From positions 25,443,791 through 25,507,790 of the forward strand of contig CM067316.1 of NCBI GenBank assembly GCA_034231615.1: a stretch of 64,000 nt of DNA, written 5' to 3'. Numbering within the stretch: the stretch's first letter is position 1; each line of letters starts with the position of its first letter. Source of the DNA: Meghimatium bilineatum (taxonomy: Eukaryota; Mollusca; Gastropoda; Stylommatophora; Philomycidae). The position numbers and the translations under genes were made by a program. Positions 11,035 through 21,190 of the stretch are shown here, piece after piece. Under the pieces are notes generated by a model. The model saw nothing but the letters and a program-made list of their open reading frames with translations. It did not search any database and had not been told where the DNA came from.

Positions 11035-11395
11035 AAACCAACCATGCAACAGAAAACCTTAGTAGATGACATGCCTTTATATTGAGGTTATCTTCTTATA
11101 GAAGCTTCATGACATCATCTATACAATCCCGTAGTCGTAACCTTCGATAACAGTTACCATGTTGTTCCGACAGGCCGACGTTGTGTTTGAACTAGTTACG
11201 GGCACGACGTGGGTGGGCGGAAAAACAAAGAAACCTGTCGCAGGGGCCAGAGCTGTGCCCTGATGTCGACGTCTGTTTCGGCTGGATTGGACTAGAAACA
11301 CCTTCAAGTCAAAAGGCTGCTGGAACAGAGGGCGGAGCACTTATGGGAATGCCCCACGTAACTGTGAGGCCAGTTTTCTAATCAAGAATCTACTG
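11035..11395 (+). mobile_element. Dispersed repeat joined to RNase H-LINE 3' tail
   Basis: The first ~95 bp (AACAGAAAACCTTAGTAGAT, TTATCTTCTTATAGAAGCTT, CATCTATACAAT) recur at 49,870-49,985 and, inverted, at 55,915-56,015. The following part ends RLLEQRAEHLWECPT and TTCTAATCAAGAAT, which matches the 3' end of the RNase H-bearing LINE at 44,280-44,390. Confidence 0.6.
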
Positions 11396-11483
11396 ATTTA
11401 GAAATTCTTTGTATTCAAAAGTTGTCTAAGCTGTACAAAATATGAGGACCATCTGTAACACAGTTGATAGAATCTAAATATAC

Positions 11484-11683
11484 CTTCATCCCTCCAACTA
11501 GAATTTTGTCTCCCAAGGCCAGTCCAAGTGCCTGCAGAGTCACTTTACTCTGAACAAGATCATAGTTTGGTGGTGGCTGTTTTTGTGATGGTGGAAGAGC
11601 CTCACTTAAAGTTTTCTTCACTTTTGCCACCAGCTGCTGCATGTTTGAATCTTCCTCATAGGAACTCGGATCTGGGACACAGT
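11484..11683 (-). CDS. CLIP4: CLIP4 exon: linker into first CAP-Gly domain
   Basis: A 200-nt exon (acceptor AG at 11,685-11,684, donor GT at 11,483-11,482), entered in phase 1 and left in phase 0. It encodes CVPDPSSYEEDSNMQQLVAK, a short charged helix, then PPPNYDLVQSKVTLQALGLA and LGDKILVGGMK. Human CLIP4 has the equivalent VVPDP..., LPNYDHV.GKA.LTSLGLKLGDRVVIAGQK segment between the ankyrin repeats and the first CAP-Gly domain, so position and order agree. Confidence 0.93.
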
Positions 11684-11747
11684 CTAACAGAAGAATGGCA
11701 ATTATATTAATTGATAACATATATTAGAAAAAAGATCATAAGAGAAA

Positions 11748-12030
11748 GAGTGGGAGTTATATCAATTCTACAATACATACAAAATCAACAAATGCAATGG
11801 TTTGGTCATCTGGAAAGAATTCTGTGTGATTCCTTAGTTTATAAATAATATACGAAAAGAGGAGAAGCAGAAAGAAGAGCCAGAGTACGCTGGATCCGAC
11901 AACATCAGAGACATTACACGAACACCAAATGACATTATCTGAAGCTGCCAGAAAAGTGAGAACAAGAACATCGTATCTGCCTCGACACTCGTAAAAAAGG
12001 AAGGAAAGAAGATAGATAGATAACACATAA
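11748..12030 (+). mobile_element. LINE 3' fragment
   Basis: SILQYIQNQQMQWFGHLERI is followed by KRGEAERRARVRWIRQ. This is the (I)QQ.(K/Q)WFGH block and basic C-terminal tail seen in the other LINEs here. It is short and interrupted by stops. Confidence 0.7.
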
Positions 12031-12196
12031 TAAAGATGCATCACACAAAATAATACTATAAAATTATCTGCCACCACACTTCACAAACATCAATATAAAA
12101 ATGTCAGCACACTACCACTCTGCTATGTTACTATCCCAATTGAGACTTAAGTCTTTTGTGATTATGTTATTTACACTGATATAATAATATAGTGCC

Positions 12197-12365
12197 AGGG
12201 AGATGAACAAGAGGCAGACCAAGATCAAGATGGACGCAAGACATCAAAGACCACTCGAACATGACAGTGATAGAAACAGGAAGACTGGCTCAACATCGAC
12301 AGAATTTTCAAAAGGCTGTGAAGACTGCTAAACCCTGTTCAGTATATGCTACCTGATGATGATGA
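12197..12365 (+). mobile_element. LINE C-terminal fragment
   Basis: RPRSRWTQDIKD, then RLAQHRQNFQKAVKTAK and a run of GATGAT, is the GRPR.RW..DIK...LAQ.R..F tail of the LINE families in this window. A further scrap, KIRWLGHSNRRKYDRI, lies at about 12,420-12,470. Confidence 0.6.
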
Positions 12366-12470
12366 CACTGATATACTGGAAAGAACAGACATTACCACAG
12401 TATTTACCATGCTGTCTACAAAGATTAGATGGTTGGGGCACAGTAACAGGAGGAAATATGACAGAATTAA

Positions 12471-13139
12471 GAAGAATCTCCTCTACGTGGATTACGGTTG
12501 GGAAATAAACTCAGGGCTAACCTCTACTTTGGTACAAAGATATATACAAATGAGATATGTATGATACAAGTAGTGAATATTTATGCTCAATGAGTACTCA
12601 AAACATAAAAATTGTTCCAACAGGATTTCCATAGAAAATATAGGTCACTTGTTGATAAAATAGGTTGACTTTATAATTTGAACTTGTAAAGCAGTGAATT
12701 GTATTAAACATTTAGCCCTGAGAATGGCAGCTGATGGTTCATTATGATGAATAAAACTATATCTCTAAAAGTCAAACTGCAGTGTATAAATGATATGCCA
12801 ATGTGAATGATAATTGAATGTCTACATTGGTAACACCTCTCTATGTCACACCTATTATGAGAAACAGTACCATTGAATAATCATGAGAACACATTTGGAT
12901 TTCACGGATAATACCACATTCTTGAAGAGATTTTATGTTTTCTTTTTTTTTTTCAATTTGCTGTAACTTAATTAAAATTCATAGTAATATTATTAACATC
13001 AACTACCACTTCTGTTGCAGAATAAAACAACACTACAAATATTTATCACAGTGACTTATATGATGTTAGTGTACCCACGTCATTTATGTAAACCAAGTTG
13101 GAGAAGTTTTGTATTTTTAGTATACATTGAGCAATTATT
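12471..13139. other. CLIP4 intron, nothing recognised
   Basis: AT-rich with a short T-run. No exon or repeat family was seen. Confidence 0.4.
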
Positions 13140-13205
13140 AGAAATGGAAAGCTATGGTTTCTGCCCTATGCACTGCCTATGACACTGGAGGAACATAACA
13201 ATAAG
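13140..13205 (+). mobile_element. LINE 3'-terminal scrap
   Basis: GGAAAGCTATGGTTTCTGCC and CTATGACACTGGAGGAACAT match the end of the LINE at 48,866-49,330 (KAMVSALCAAYGPGGT). Only the last ~60 bp are present. Confidence 0.75.
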
Positions 13206-13659
13206 TACCAAACATTGATATGCAATCTCATGGGAACAGAATGCTATGAATCATCTTGCATGGAGAAGAAAGATCAGAAATGAGATAAAGACAAAGAGAA
13301 AAGTGATATCAGACAGATGGAGGGATGCATGACTGAAACGTTCATGTGGTGCTCTATTTCCTTCTTCATATTGTAGTAGACTCTTCATGGTCCAGAATGC
13401 TTTTGCTAACCACACCAACCATCACAATGGCTTGCAGCTTATACCTTTTATTATGGCATAAAAATTTTAAATACTTGGGTCTGGAAAGATGGATAGGTGC
13501 AAGATTATCTTACCACATTTTCGTCTTGCATTCACAAACAACATAGCAGCAAGGAAAGATTAATAGCCAAAAACAGAGTTAACGGCAACAAGGTGCAAAG
13601 ACAACAATAGTGCAGTGATATATGAGATTGCTTAAACATGTCTCTAGCTGCGGCAGTTC
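13206..13659. other. CLIP4 intron, nothing recognised
   Basis: No exon or repeat was recognised with confidence. Confidence 0.35.
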
Positions 13660-13737
13660 AACTCACCCAGAATCGTGAGTGCTCAGAGAATCCATACGGA
13701 AAAACAATGTTCTGGAAAGAATATGTCACATGATGAT
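13660..13737 (+). mobile_element. LINE C-terminal scrap
   Basis: TTCTGGAAAGAATATGTCAC (FWKEYVT) followed by GATGATGAT is the same terminus as at 34,039-34,207 and in reverse at 23,305. Confidence 0.6.
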
Positions 13738-13789
13738 GATTATTCATAAACATGCAAAAGCTGAACATCTTACTGATATATCTACTTAC

Positions 13790-13933
13790 CAACAGGCATT
13801 CTACCCAAGTCATCTTTCAAGGCAGGGTTTGCACCATTCTGCAATAAGATCTTGCAAGCTTCATGTGCTAGATTAGAGGCTGCAATGTGAAGAGCTGTGC
13901 CATGTTCAAACTCTGAGCAAGTACTGTCGATAT
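13790..13933 (-). CDS. CLIP4: CLIP4 exon: ankyrin repeat
   Basis: A 144-nt exon (acceptor AG at 13,935-13,934, donor GT at 13,789-13,788), phase 1 to phase 1. It encodes DIDSTCSEFEHGTALHIAAS, then NLAHEACKILLQNGANPALK and DDLGRMPV. GTALHIAA...A..LL..GANP is a textbook ankyrin repeat. Human CLIP4 has FGTALHIAAYNLCAGAVKCL and LEQGANPAFRNDKGQIPADV at this position. Ankyrin repeats are protein-binding modules; here they precede the CAP-Gly domains, as in CLIP3 and CLIP4. Confidence 0.95.
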
Positions 13934-14000
13934 CTGTGGTAGAGTTTCAGAAAACAATTAATTACCCAATTTGTGTAAAATAACACACCTGTGTGTTGAA

Positions 14001-14022
14001 GGGGGGGGGGGGGGGGGGGGGG
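14001..14022. repeat. Poly-G run (22 G)
   Basis: An uninterrupted run of 22 G directly before a degraded SINE. It is the longest of about ten poly-G/poly-C runs in the window. Confidence 0.95.
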
Positions 14023-14290
14023 AAAGGGTTTAAATGGGAGCAAAGAATAGTGACACATTACCTGCCATGTATGTCGTAAGAGGTGACTAAGGAGACTTTT
14101 GGGGCTGTAGTTGGCTGTCCCATCATATAGAGGGTCAAAGTGACCCAGAAGCTATGTTGAAGTATAATGCGTCAGGCCAGAAGGTGCATATATTGCAGCT
14201 AAGCTGTAAACCATGACACAATGCATTCTGTTCTCTGGGACTACATTCTGCTAATTCGCAGAAGTTTGAGAGTGAACAAAGAAGAGTGTA
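14023..14290 (+). mobile_element. SINE-like retroposon (family A), diverged copy
   Basis: It shares AGCAAAGAATAG, CATGTATGTCGTAAGAGG, GGCTGTCCCATC, GTGACCC, ATGCGTCAGGCC and CTGCTAATTCGCAGAAGTTT with the cleaner copies at 51,793-52,072 and 28,285-28,556. It is the same family but about a fifth diverged, hence older. Confidence 0.8.
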
Positions 14291-14743
14291 AAATAAATCA
14301 GCATTGCTTATCCTATTAACTTCCGTGTAGATGCATGTATAACCAGCATGATACGGGAACTATTAGCACACAGAAAAGTTCACAGATGACAGAAACTGGG
14401 AGCATATATGTTGTCCTGCTAGGACTCGAGTGATATCAGTCTGTTTAAACAACAACTAGATACTGATAAGGTGAATTAATGATGAAACAAATATAATTTA
14501 GAAGCTCAATTGAGAAACCTTGCCTACTAAAACGTTGATGTTTTTTTCCAGTCATTTTTTAGTGGTATGTATTCACTGTTTGCTCAGTGTCCTTCTGGCC
14601 AGTCAAAATGGACTTTAAAGAACAAATAGATCCAGAGAGGAGACATATAACTACTGACTAAATATAAAACAAAATACCAATAAATTTGGTAGTATATTTA
14701 ATTTCTGACCATTTATTCTTCTGTATTTATAAACATATGTGTC

Positions 14744-15017
14744 GCCCGTGTGTTGCCGAGCCTGAAAGAAGAGCAAAGAATAGCAACACTGTTTACCTTC
14801 CACGCATATCGTAAAAGGCGACTAAGTAGGTTATGGGATGGAGTTGGCTGTCCCATCCCATATAGGGTCAGCGACCCAAAGCCATGCTGAAAGTCGGATG
14901 TGTCAGGCAGAAAGGCGCAGATATCGCAGCAATGCTGTAAACCATGGCACAACGCATTCCGTTCTCTGGACTACATCCTGCTAATCTGCAGGAGTTTGAG
15001 AATGAACGCAGAAGAAG
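14744..15017 (+). mobile_element. SINE-like retroposon (family A), near full length
   Basis: It runs from GCCCGTGTGTTGCCGAG to a GAACGCAGAAGAAG tail. The flanks AAACATATGTGTC (14,731-14,743) and AAATATCTGTGTC (15,018-15,030) look like a 13-bp target-site duplication with two later changes. Confidence 0.85.
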
Positions 15018-15289
15018 AAATATCTGTGTCTACTAATTGATTTTGATATGTACCTGTAATTTGGTACAATTTCATATGCAGTCTATTCAATTTCTTAGTT
15101 ATTTTTTAATTTCCTTGTCTATGACCCTATTAACTAATATGCAGAATTAATGGAGCCATACTTCTTCGCTTCTCTGCATCAGCTCTACAGTTTGGCTCAG
15201 CTCTATGCTAACTGTATTTGATTCCTTTATAAAACTGCATTTTCATCCATTTTTTTTTAAACAGAATGGGCTGTGCATGGTTTTTAGAT

Positions 15290-15485
15290 TGGCTGTGATA
15301 TTCACATCTTTTGATCTGACAAATCAAACTTCAGCATTGTTTTTTGGATTACTTTGAATTATGGAATGGGACAGCCAAATCCACTACTCTCCCTCTCCCC
15401 CAATTCTTAGTTGTCTCTTATGACATGCATGGCAGGTAACTATTGCTATTCTTAACTCTCCTTTCAGGTACCAAAACACATGGAT
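15290..15485 (-). mobile_element. SINE-like retroposon (family A), antisense, diverged
   Basis: The minus strand shows AGAATAGCAATAGTTACCTG, CATGCATGTCATAAGAGACA, TGGCTGTCCCATTCC and an AGATGTG segment in the family order. Confidence 0.65.
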
Positions 15486-15889
15486 GAGTAACATGTCACA
15501 TTAAATATCAGCATGTATATCCTTTGCCGAAGATGGCTCAATGTTTAGTTTACCTTCATAAATACACTGAAGTCATTTCTATTAGTATGCATGCTGATGA
15601 TTCTTGTAGTTTACTGGTTAAACACACTCCTCATTCTACCCTGAAGGTCCCCCCAATCCTACTAGTACCACACTTAATACTGAATTCCCTCAACCACAGC
15701 TTAAATGTATTATTGATCACAGTGTCTACATACAGAAGGTGCTAGCTAGCTAAGTAGCTTTGACATACTCTTTTATCCACCTTCAATTCACATACTATAG
15801 ACGCAGAACACACAGGCATCTCTCATTATTGCAAACACCAGCATTATGAAATTAAAATATAACACTAAGAAAATCTATAAAACAAACAT
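15486..15889. other. CLIP4 intron between two SINE copies
   Basis: No exon was seen. Open stretches here are not conserved with anything I recognise. Confidence 0.35.
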
Positions 15890-16045
15890 CAGGTCTTTTG
15901 ACCTGACACATGCATCTTCAACAATGCTTTTGTGTCACTTTGACCTATAGGATTGGACAGCCAACTTCATACAAACTTCCTTGATAATTTCTTATGACAT
16001 GCATAGAATATCATTACTATTCTTTGTTTTCCTTTCAGGTTCCAG
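15890..16045 (-). mobile_element. SINE-like retroposon (family A), antisense, diverged
   Basis: The minus strand shows AAGAATAGTAATGATATTCT, CATGTCATAAGAAATTATCA, GGCTGTCCAATCC and GTCAAAGTGACAC in family order. Confidence 0.6.
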
Positions 16046-16265
16046 CAATGCACAGGTCATGTGACATTCAATTTACGTTAACTAGGGTGCAGAATTTCTC
16101 AAATGTTAACGTGACAGTATAAGTTCTATTTGAGTAAACAACTATGTTGGGCCATTGGTACAAATGATGTGACGATGTTCCTCCTTCACAAGTGAAGATG
16201 GGCATGACATGAAAAACAATAAATGTGATGAACAAGTAGAAAAACAACAAAACATTTGTGATTGT

Positions 16266-16520
16266 CTAATTTGGTTTGTAGGTTCGTAGATGCCCGATGA
16301 GTCTGATTAATGCCAGGAAAGTTCTATTGCAGTGCATGCAGGAGTGCAGAGGGTTAGGGGCAGGAGAGTTTTCAGTTTTGTCCTTCCCTGCAATGCTGGA
16401 GAAAGTTTGTTTAGGTGATCTTTGATGCACTTTATCAGCCCCCCCCCCCCTTTGAATGTTTACCTTCGCACATCTCCCATAGAATAATCTCTTTGGAAGG
16501 CTGGTACAAATAAGAGACAC
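16266..16520 (-). pseudogene. Fragment with C2H2-like finger, probably LINE C-terminus
   Basis: An 84-residue open stretch ends CMHCNRTFLALIRLIGHLRT, a C-X2-C...H pattern in which the last His is replaced by Tyr (RTYKPN). Single C2H2-like fingers of this kind (F.A.IGL..HLRTH) commonly sit at the C-terminus of non-LTR retrotransposon polyproteins. No splice sites or neighbouring zinc fingers support a host gene. A C-run at 16,439-16,450 lies inside it. Confidence 0.45.
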
Positions 16521-16713
16521 AGCACACCAATGTTCTCTGGGCTACAACCTTCTGCAATAGAAATCTAGTAGAACCTTTCTCCTGCTACAAGAGAGATCCA
16601 GCTAAGCTAAAGTTTGAGAAAGATTGTATGAGAGACAAAGCAAGAATAAACAACTCACATTATTTTGATCATGTGATTCAACCTCATTCCTCTTTAATGT
16701 TATGAATGATTAC

Positions 16714-16969
16714 CTAATGCTTTTGTGGCCTTGAGCAGAATTTTAAGCACAGGCACAACGTCAAAATAGGCAGCATAGTGAAGAGCAGTCATGTTGGTCC
16801 ATCGACATCGAATATTGACATCAGCTCCAGCATCAATTAGCATTGATACGATACGCATAGCGGACTCAGGGTCACCTATACCAGCAGCTCCAGATTTGCT
16901 TGCATAGTGTAATAGTGTCATATCTGTAAGGCCATCTCTGTCATTGATGTTAGCTCCTCGTTTCAAAAT
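16714..16969 (-). CDS. CLIP4: CLIP4 exon: ankyrin repeats 1-2
   Basis: A 256-nt exon (acceptor AG at 16,971-16,970, donor GT at 16,713-16,712), entered in phase 0. It encodes ILKRGANINDRDGLTDMTLL, HYASKSGAAGIGDPESAMRI, VSMLIDAGADVNIRCRWTNM and TALHYAAYFDVVPVLKILLK. Human CLIP4 reads ILKRGCNVNDRDGLTDMTLL, HYTCKSGAHGIGDVETAVKF and so on, a strong match that fixes the orthology of the gene (CLIP3/4 branch). Confidence 0.97.
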
Positions 16970-17171
16970 CTGAGAACAAGACAATAGAAAGTAGAACAAG
17001 GTGTGGTAATAGTTGTCAGCAAAAATATGAAACAAGTATACTAATACAGATTCAACCAATAAAATTTAAATTTCACTTATATATTCTTTAAAAACAGGAA
17101 ACTAAAGGAATGCTTAAAAAAATGTCAGCTTAAACTGACTCATATTCACATTGTCTCTATATAGCCATAGT

Positions 17172-19406
17172 TCTTCTTCTTCTTCTTTCGTTCACTTGGA
17201 ATATGTCTATATCTGTAATTCTGTCTCCTTAATAAAACTCACTGTCTTTTGTAGCTCATACAGTGTCCCATAGAGCTTTGATTCCAGTGTTGTTTCCTCT
17301 GGCCAATATGTCTGCCTCAGCGTTTCATGCTCAGAACACTCTTGAAGTATATGTTTGGCACTCTGTGCTGCCTGTCCACATGTACACATGGCCGTGTTGC
17401 CAATCTTGAACTTTGTATACATGTGACTGCGGAGTCGGTTGTGTCCTGTTCTGAGACGTAGAATTATAACTTGTTCTGATCTGTTCATAATGTGATAGTC
17501 ATCTTGTGTTGGTGTTTGTGGCTTTCTTATTGACTTGATCATCTGTTTTTTCTGATGGTAGGTGATTGGTATATCTGGTTGGTCTTCGGCAGCACCTTCC
17601 TTAGCCAGTTGGTCTGCTTTTTCATTTCCTGGAATTCCACAGTGAGAGGGTATCCACTGCATGGATACCCTATACTGGTAAGACAATTTGCTAAGTAGTT
17701 TTTTCAAGTCTGTTAGTTTTCCAGACTGAAGACATTGAAGCACTGACCTTGCATCTGTCAGGAATACCACAGGCTGTAGGCCAGAGTTGGAGTTCTGCAG
17801 TTTTTTAGCTGCTACACTAATTGCCTGGATTTCTGCATCATAATTATTGCAGAATTTTCCTGTCGGTATTCTGATTGTATCTCTAGGCTTGTGTGAATAT
17901 TCTATATATACACCTGCACCTCCATTCCTCACAGCATTCTGTGCTGACCCATCTGTGTACACTCTGACCCATATATCTTGTGGATATTCCTCCTCCAGGA
18001 AACTGAGGGTGACTGTCATTCGCTGCACACTGTTCTGTTCGTCCTCGCTTAGTATTCCTTTCACATGGGTCTGAATGTATATTGGCATTCCATGGCTTTC
18101 ACACCACGGGGTTTGTTCTGGTACAAACCTTAAGGGGCTGTCAACTTCAGGTAGGTCTGTAAGTTGTCTACGGAGTCATTTAGCTTGATGGATAAAGCTG
18201 CTCCTTTTCAGTCGCCCCATTGCTAGATTTTGGAATCTTTCCTTCATTGGATGACTTGGCATACACTGAAACTTTTCTGCTTGAATTAGTACTTTTGTGT
18301 CTCTGCGTTCGCCAAGTGTTTGCATTCTTCCCATTTTCTGCATCTCTGCTATGGGTGTTGATTTCATTGCTCCCAACATTATTCTAAGTGCCTGGTTTTG
18401 CACTTTATCTAGATCTTGTAATGTGGTGTTTGATGCAGGACACCACGCAGCTGAACCATATTCCAGGTGTGGTCTTATGCCTTGCTGGTAAACTTTACTG
18501 AGTATATTCCCACTGGCTTCCCATGTGGTTCCACTTAGTTTTCTCAGGATAGCTAACTTCCTCCTGGCTTTTGTTGTTGCTTTGTTTATGTGCTGCTTTC
18601 ATGTCAGCTTATCATCAAAAGTAACTCTGAGGTATGTGGGTTGTTTGTCTTCTTTCAAGAGCTCTCCATCTATCTTGATATGACCAGCTTTTTGTTTTGG
18701 TGAGAGGGTAAAGAGTGTAGTGCTGCACTTATCTGTGCTAATGCTGACGCACTATCTATTTGCCCATAAGGTTAGAGCATCGATAGCTCTTTGTATTTGT
18801 TTAGTGGCCACTGTCGCATGTTCTTTTGTGCACCAGATCACCAGGTTGTCAGCATACATTGCCACTTTGATCCCGTGTGGTAGTTCAGCAACTAGGTCAT
18901 TGATGTAAACCAAGAAAAGTGTGGGTGACAGGACTCCTCCTTGGGGGACTCCATGACACAGTAGAACTTTCTTGCTCTTGCGATCAACTAATTGTACCCT
19001 GGCTCTTCTATTATGCAGGTATGCTTTTACCCATTTGTACATTCTTGAGCTAACCCTGCAATTTCTTTAGGAGCCCTTCTTTCCAGACCTTATCAAATGC
19101 TTTCCTTAGGTCTATCCATGCTGCTAGTACCAGTTTCTTTTCTTGGAAGGCATCCTCAATCTCTTGGGAGAGGTAGGTTGCCTGATCTTCGGTAGAGTAG
19201 CACTGTCTGAAACCTGCTTGCTGTGATACCAGAAGGTTTTCACTTTCAAGGTACCACTGCATCCTAAGATTGATAATGCGTTCCATTGTTTTACATAGAC
19301 AGCTTGTGAGGCTGATAGGCCTGTAGTTGGAGACTGTGTTTCCATCTTTTCCTGATTTGAGGAGTGGTATCATTATTGCTTCTCTCCACGCCTGCGGTAC
19401 ATTACC
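17172..19406 (-). mobile_element. 5'-truncated LINE with RT and RNase H, clean 12-bp TSD
   Basis: It is the same family as 58,633-62,942 and very similar at nucleotide level. Minus-strand blocks, in order, are NVPQAWREAIMIPLLKSGKD, NYRPISLTSCLCKTMERIIN, AAWIDLRKAFDKVWKEG, GVPQGGVLSPTLFLVYINDL and YADNLVIW (the RT active site, with the second Asp of YADD replaced by Asn). They are followed by an RNase H domain with VYTDGSAQNA, YDAEIQA, LTDARS and SHCGIPGNEKAD. The element is flanked by TATAGCCATAGT at 17,160-17,171 and 19,407-19,418. It lacks the endonuclease and is split into several frames, so it cannot move itself. Confidence 0.95.
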
Positions 19407-19418
19407 TATAGCCATAGT

Positions 19419-19679
19419 GACTTCACTACATTTTTCTACAAATTTTATATAAATAGGTAAAGCATGTGCATGTGGTACACAAAACCACTACTAATAAAGA
19501 AAAGAATAACAATAATGAAAAATATGGATAATACAGATTAATGTTTCAGTATAAGACCATTATCAGAACATTGATGATACAGACAGAATAACAACACAAA
19601 AATTTAAATGAAAATATATGTAAACAATCAAAATAAACAGGACAGATGGATAATTGAAATGTATATAATATTTATTTAC
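19419..19679. other. CLIP4 intron with hammerhead-like motif
   Basis: One minus-strand motif at 19,541-19,566 (CTGATAATGG...GAAACAT). Nothing else was recognised. Confidence 0.4.
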
Positions 19680-19871
19680 CTCATCAACCAGCAATGCCAA
19701 AGATTGCTGTGTTTGAGGTGTCCACTGTCGCATGATGGCAAATATCTCAGGAACTGTTGTGCTTGGGTTCAGAAGAATCTCTCTACAGCCTGGACATATT
19801 GGATCAAAAAAAGACAACTCCAGCCGCGTGCAATTATCGCACAGTGGTGGATCTACGCATGGGTGTATCAT
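19680..19871 (-). CDS. CLIP4: CLIP4 exon: N-terminal conserved segment, likely start
   Basis: The exon spans 19,680-19,891 (acceptor AG at 19,893-19,892, donor GT at 19,679-19,678). Its first ATG, at 19,871, opens 64 codons: MIHPCVDPPLCDNC, then LELSFFDPICPGCREILLNP and TTVPEIFAIMRQWTPQTQQS, ending LLVDE in phase 0. Human CLIP4 has CEFSFFDPNDASCQEILFDP and TSVSELFAILRQWVPQVQQN at this place, directly before ILKRG as here. The human protein has ~45 more residues upstream, and this reading frame stays open to the acceptor, so an upstream coding exon cannot be excluded. Cysteine-rich C..PLC..C at the start is unlike the human sequence. Confidence 0.9.
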
Positions 19872-20039
19872 GGTCCTTGTCTCTATGATGACTGAAAGTG
19901 ATAATCTAAAGATTTTCTGGAGATTTGGACATCATTTTCTCCAAATGTCATTCTGTGGATGGAAAAACAAACATAAAAGAACTCTACAAATACATAACAT
20001 GATGATAACTATCAACAAGTGCCCTCTCAGCGCATGAAA

Positions 20040-20330
20040 AGTTGCATACAACTGACTTCCAAAATCCCCGTCTCTTGGCTTGGTGGTGCACTCTGATAAG
20101 ACTATTCTGTCCATCTCATGAAATTTTCCTCCTATTTGTATAATTGTCTTTCAATATGTCCAAAATATTTTAGTTTGATTTGTATTTTTTTCTAAAATAT
20201 TTTTCCCCCTTATATGTAGTGTTATCAGAACTGTTTGTTCATTATCCAAATTTCTGAGCCATAAGTCAATACAAAGTGGATATGGCATTTTATAATACTC
20301 ATTTTTAACTTATTTGTTAAAATAATTGTT
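20040..20330 (-). mobile_element. LINE 3' fragment, antisense
   Basis: The stretch TCTCTTGGCTTGGTGGTGCA matches the 36,217-36,855 element around 36,290. The order TTTATTTAGTGTCC-like then CTGAGCCATA is also shared. It is degraded. Confidence 0.65.
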
Positions 20331-21190
20331 ATCCCCACTACGTTTTATTACATACATGGACCATATAAACAAAACAGCAAATTCTAATGAGGCAAATGAA
20401 CTGCTTTTTGCAGATGACCAGGTTTTATTCCACAACAGCATTAAAAACCTGCAAGACCACCTAAACACAATAGACACAGCAGGCAAGCAATTTGGAATGA
20501 AAATCAACATAGACAAAACAGAAGTAATGAATATTGCAAGAGAAAAGGAGAACATCAACATACAGATAAATAATAAACAACTAAAACAAGTAGATGAATT
20601 CAAATATCTGGGCAGCACATTAAGATATGACAACAAACAAGAAGCAGAAATAAACGCAAGATGTAATAAGGCCTGTCAGATCATTGGTCAATTAACACCT
20701 TTACTAAGAAACAAAGATATTACACTAGAAACAAAGAAAGCGCTTTTCAACACCATTTTCTTACCAACATTGTGTAAGAATGTCAAAGAGTGTCAAACTT
20801 GGACATTAGATTCTAGAACAATACATAAGATTAACACCACTGAAATGAAATGTGTAAGACGTATGATTGGAGTTAGCTTGAGAGACAAAATCAGGAATGA
20901 AGCACTAAGGAAACAATTAGGGATCAAACCAACAATAGAATACATACAGAAACAACAAGTTAAATGGTACGGCCACATAACCAGACAGAAAGAGCAAAGT
21001 ATTATCCAAAAAACACTTAACAAACGATACGAAAACAGGAGACCTATTGGACGCCCTCGTAAAAGGTGGATAGATAGTGTATTAGAGACACTCGGAAATA
21101 TAACAGCAGAGGAGGCAAATAGAAGGGCAAAAGACCGTACACTCACTCTCCCCTCAACACCGAAAGGTACATGAGGACAGAAAGAAGAAG
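20331..21190 (+). mobile_element. LINE fragment: RT palm to C-terminus, long open frame
   Basis: A 282-residue open frame starts at 20,326. It contains NELLFADDQVLF (RT active site), MKINIDKTEVMNIA, VDEFKYLGSTLRYD, ECQTWTLDSRTIHKI, RRMIGVSLRDKIRNEALRK, IQKQQVKWYGHITRQ and RPIGRPRKRWIDSVLETLG. It ends SLPSTPKGT just before a (GAA) tail. The frame is intact across this part but lacks the N-terminal RT motifs and the endonuclease. It is related to 497-1326 and 40,640-41,840, and is the youngest-looking of the three. Confidence 0.92.

Noticed and set aside
16266-16520. Host zinc-finger gene
   Set aside because: A single degenerate C2H2 finger without a final His, splice sites or neighbours is better explained as a LINE C-terminus.
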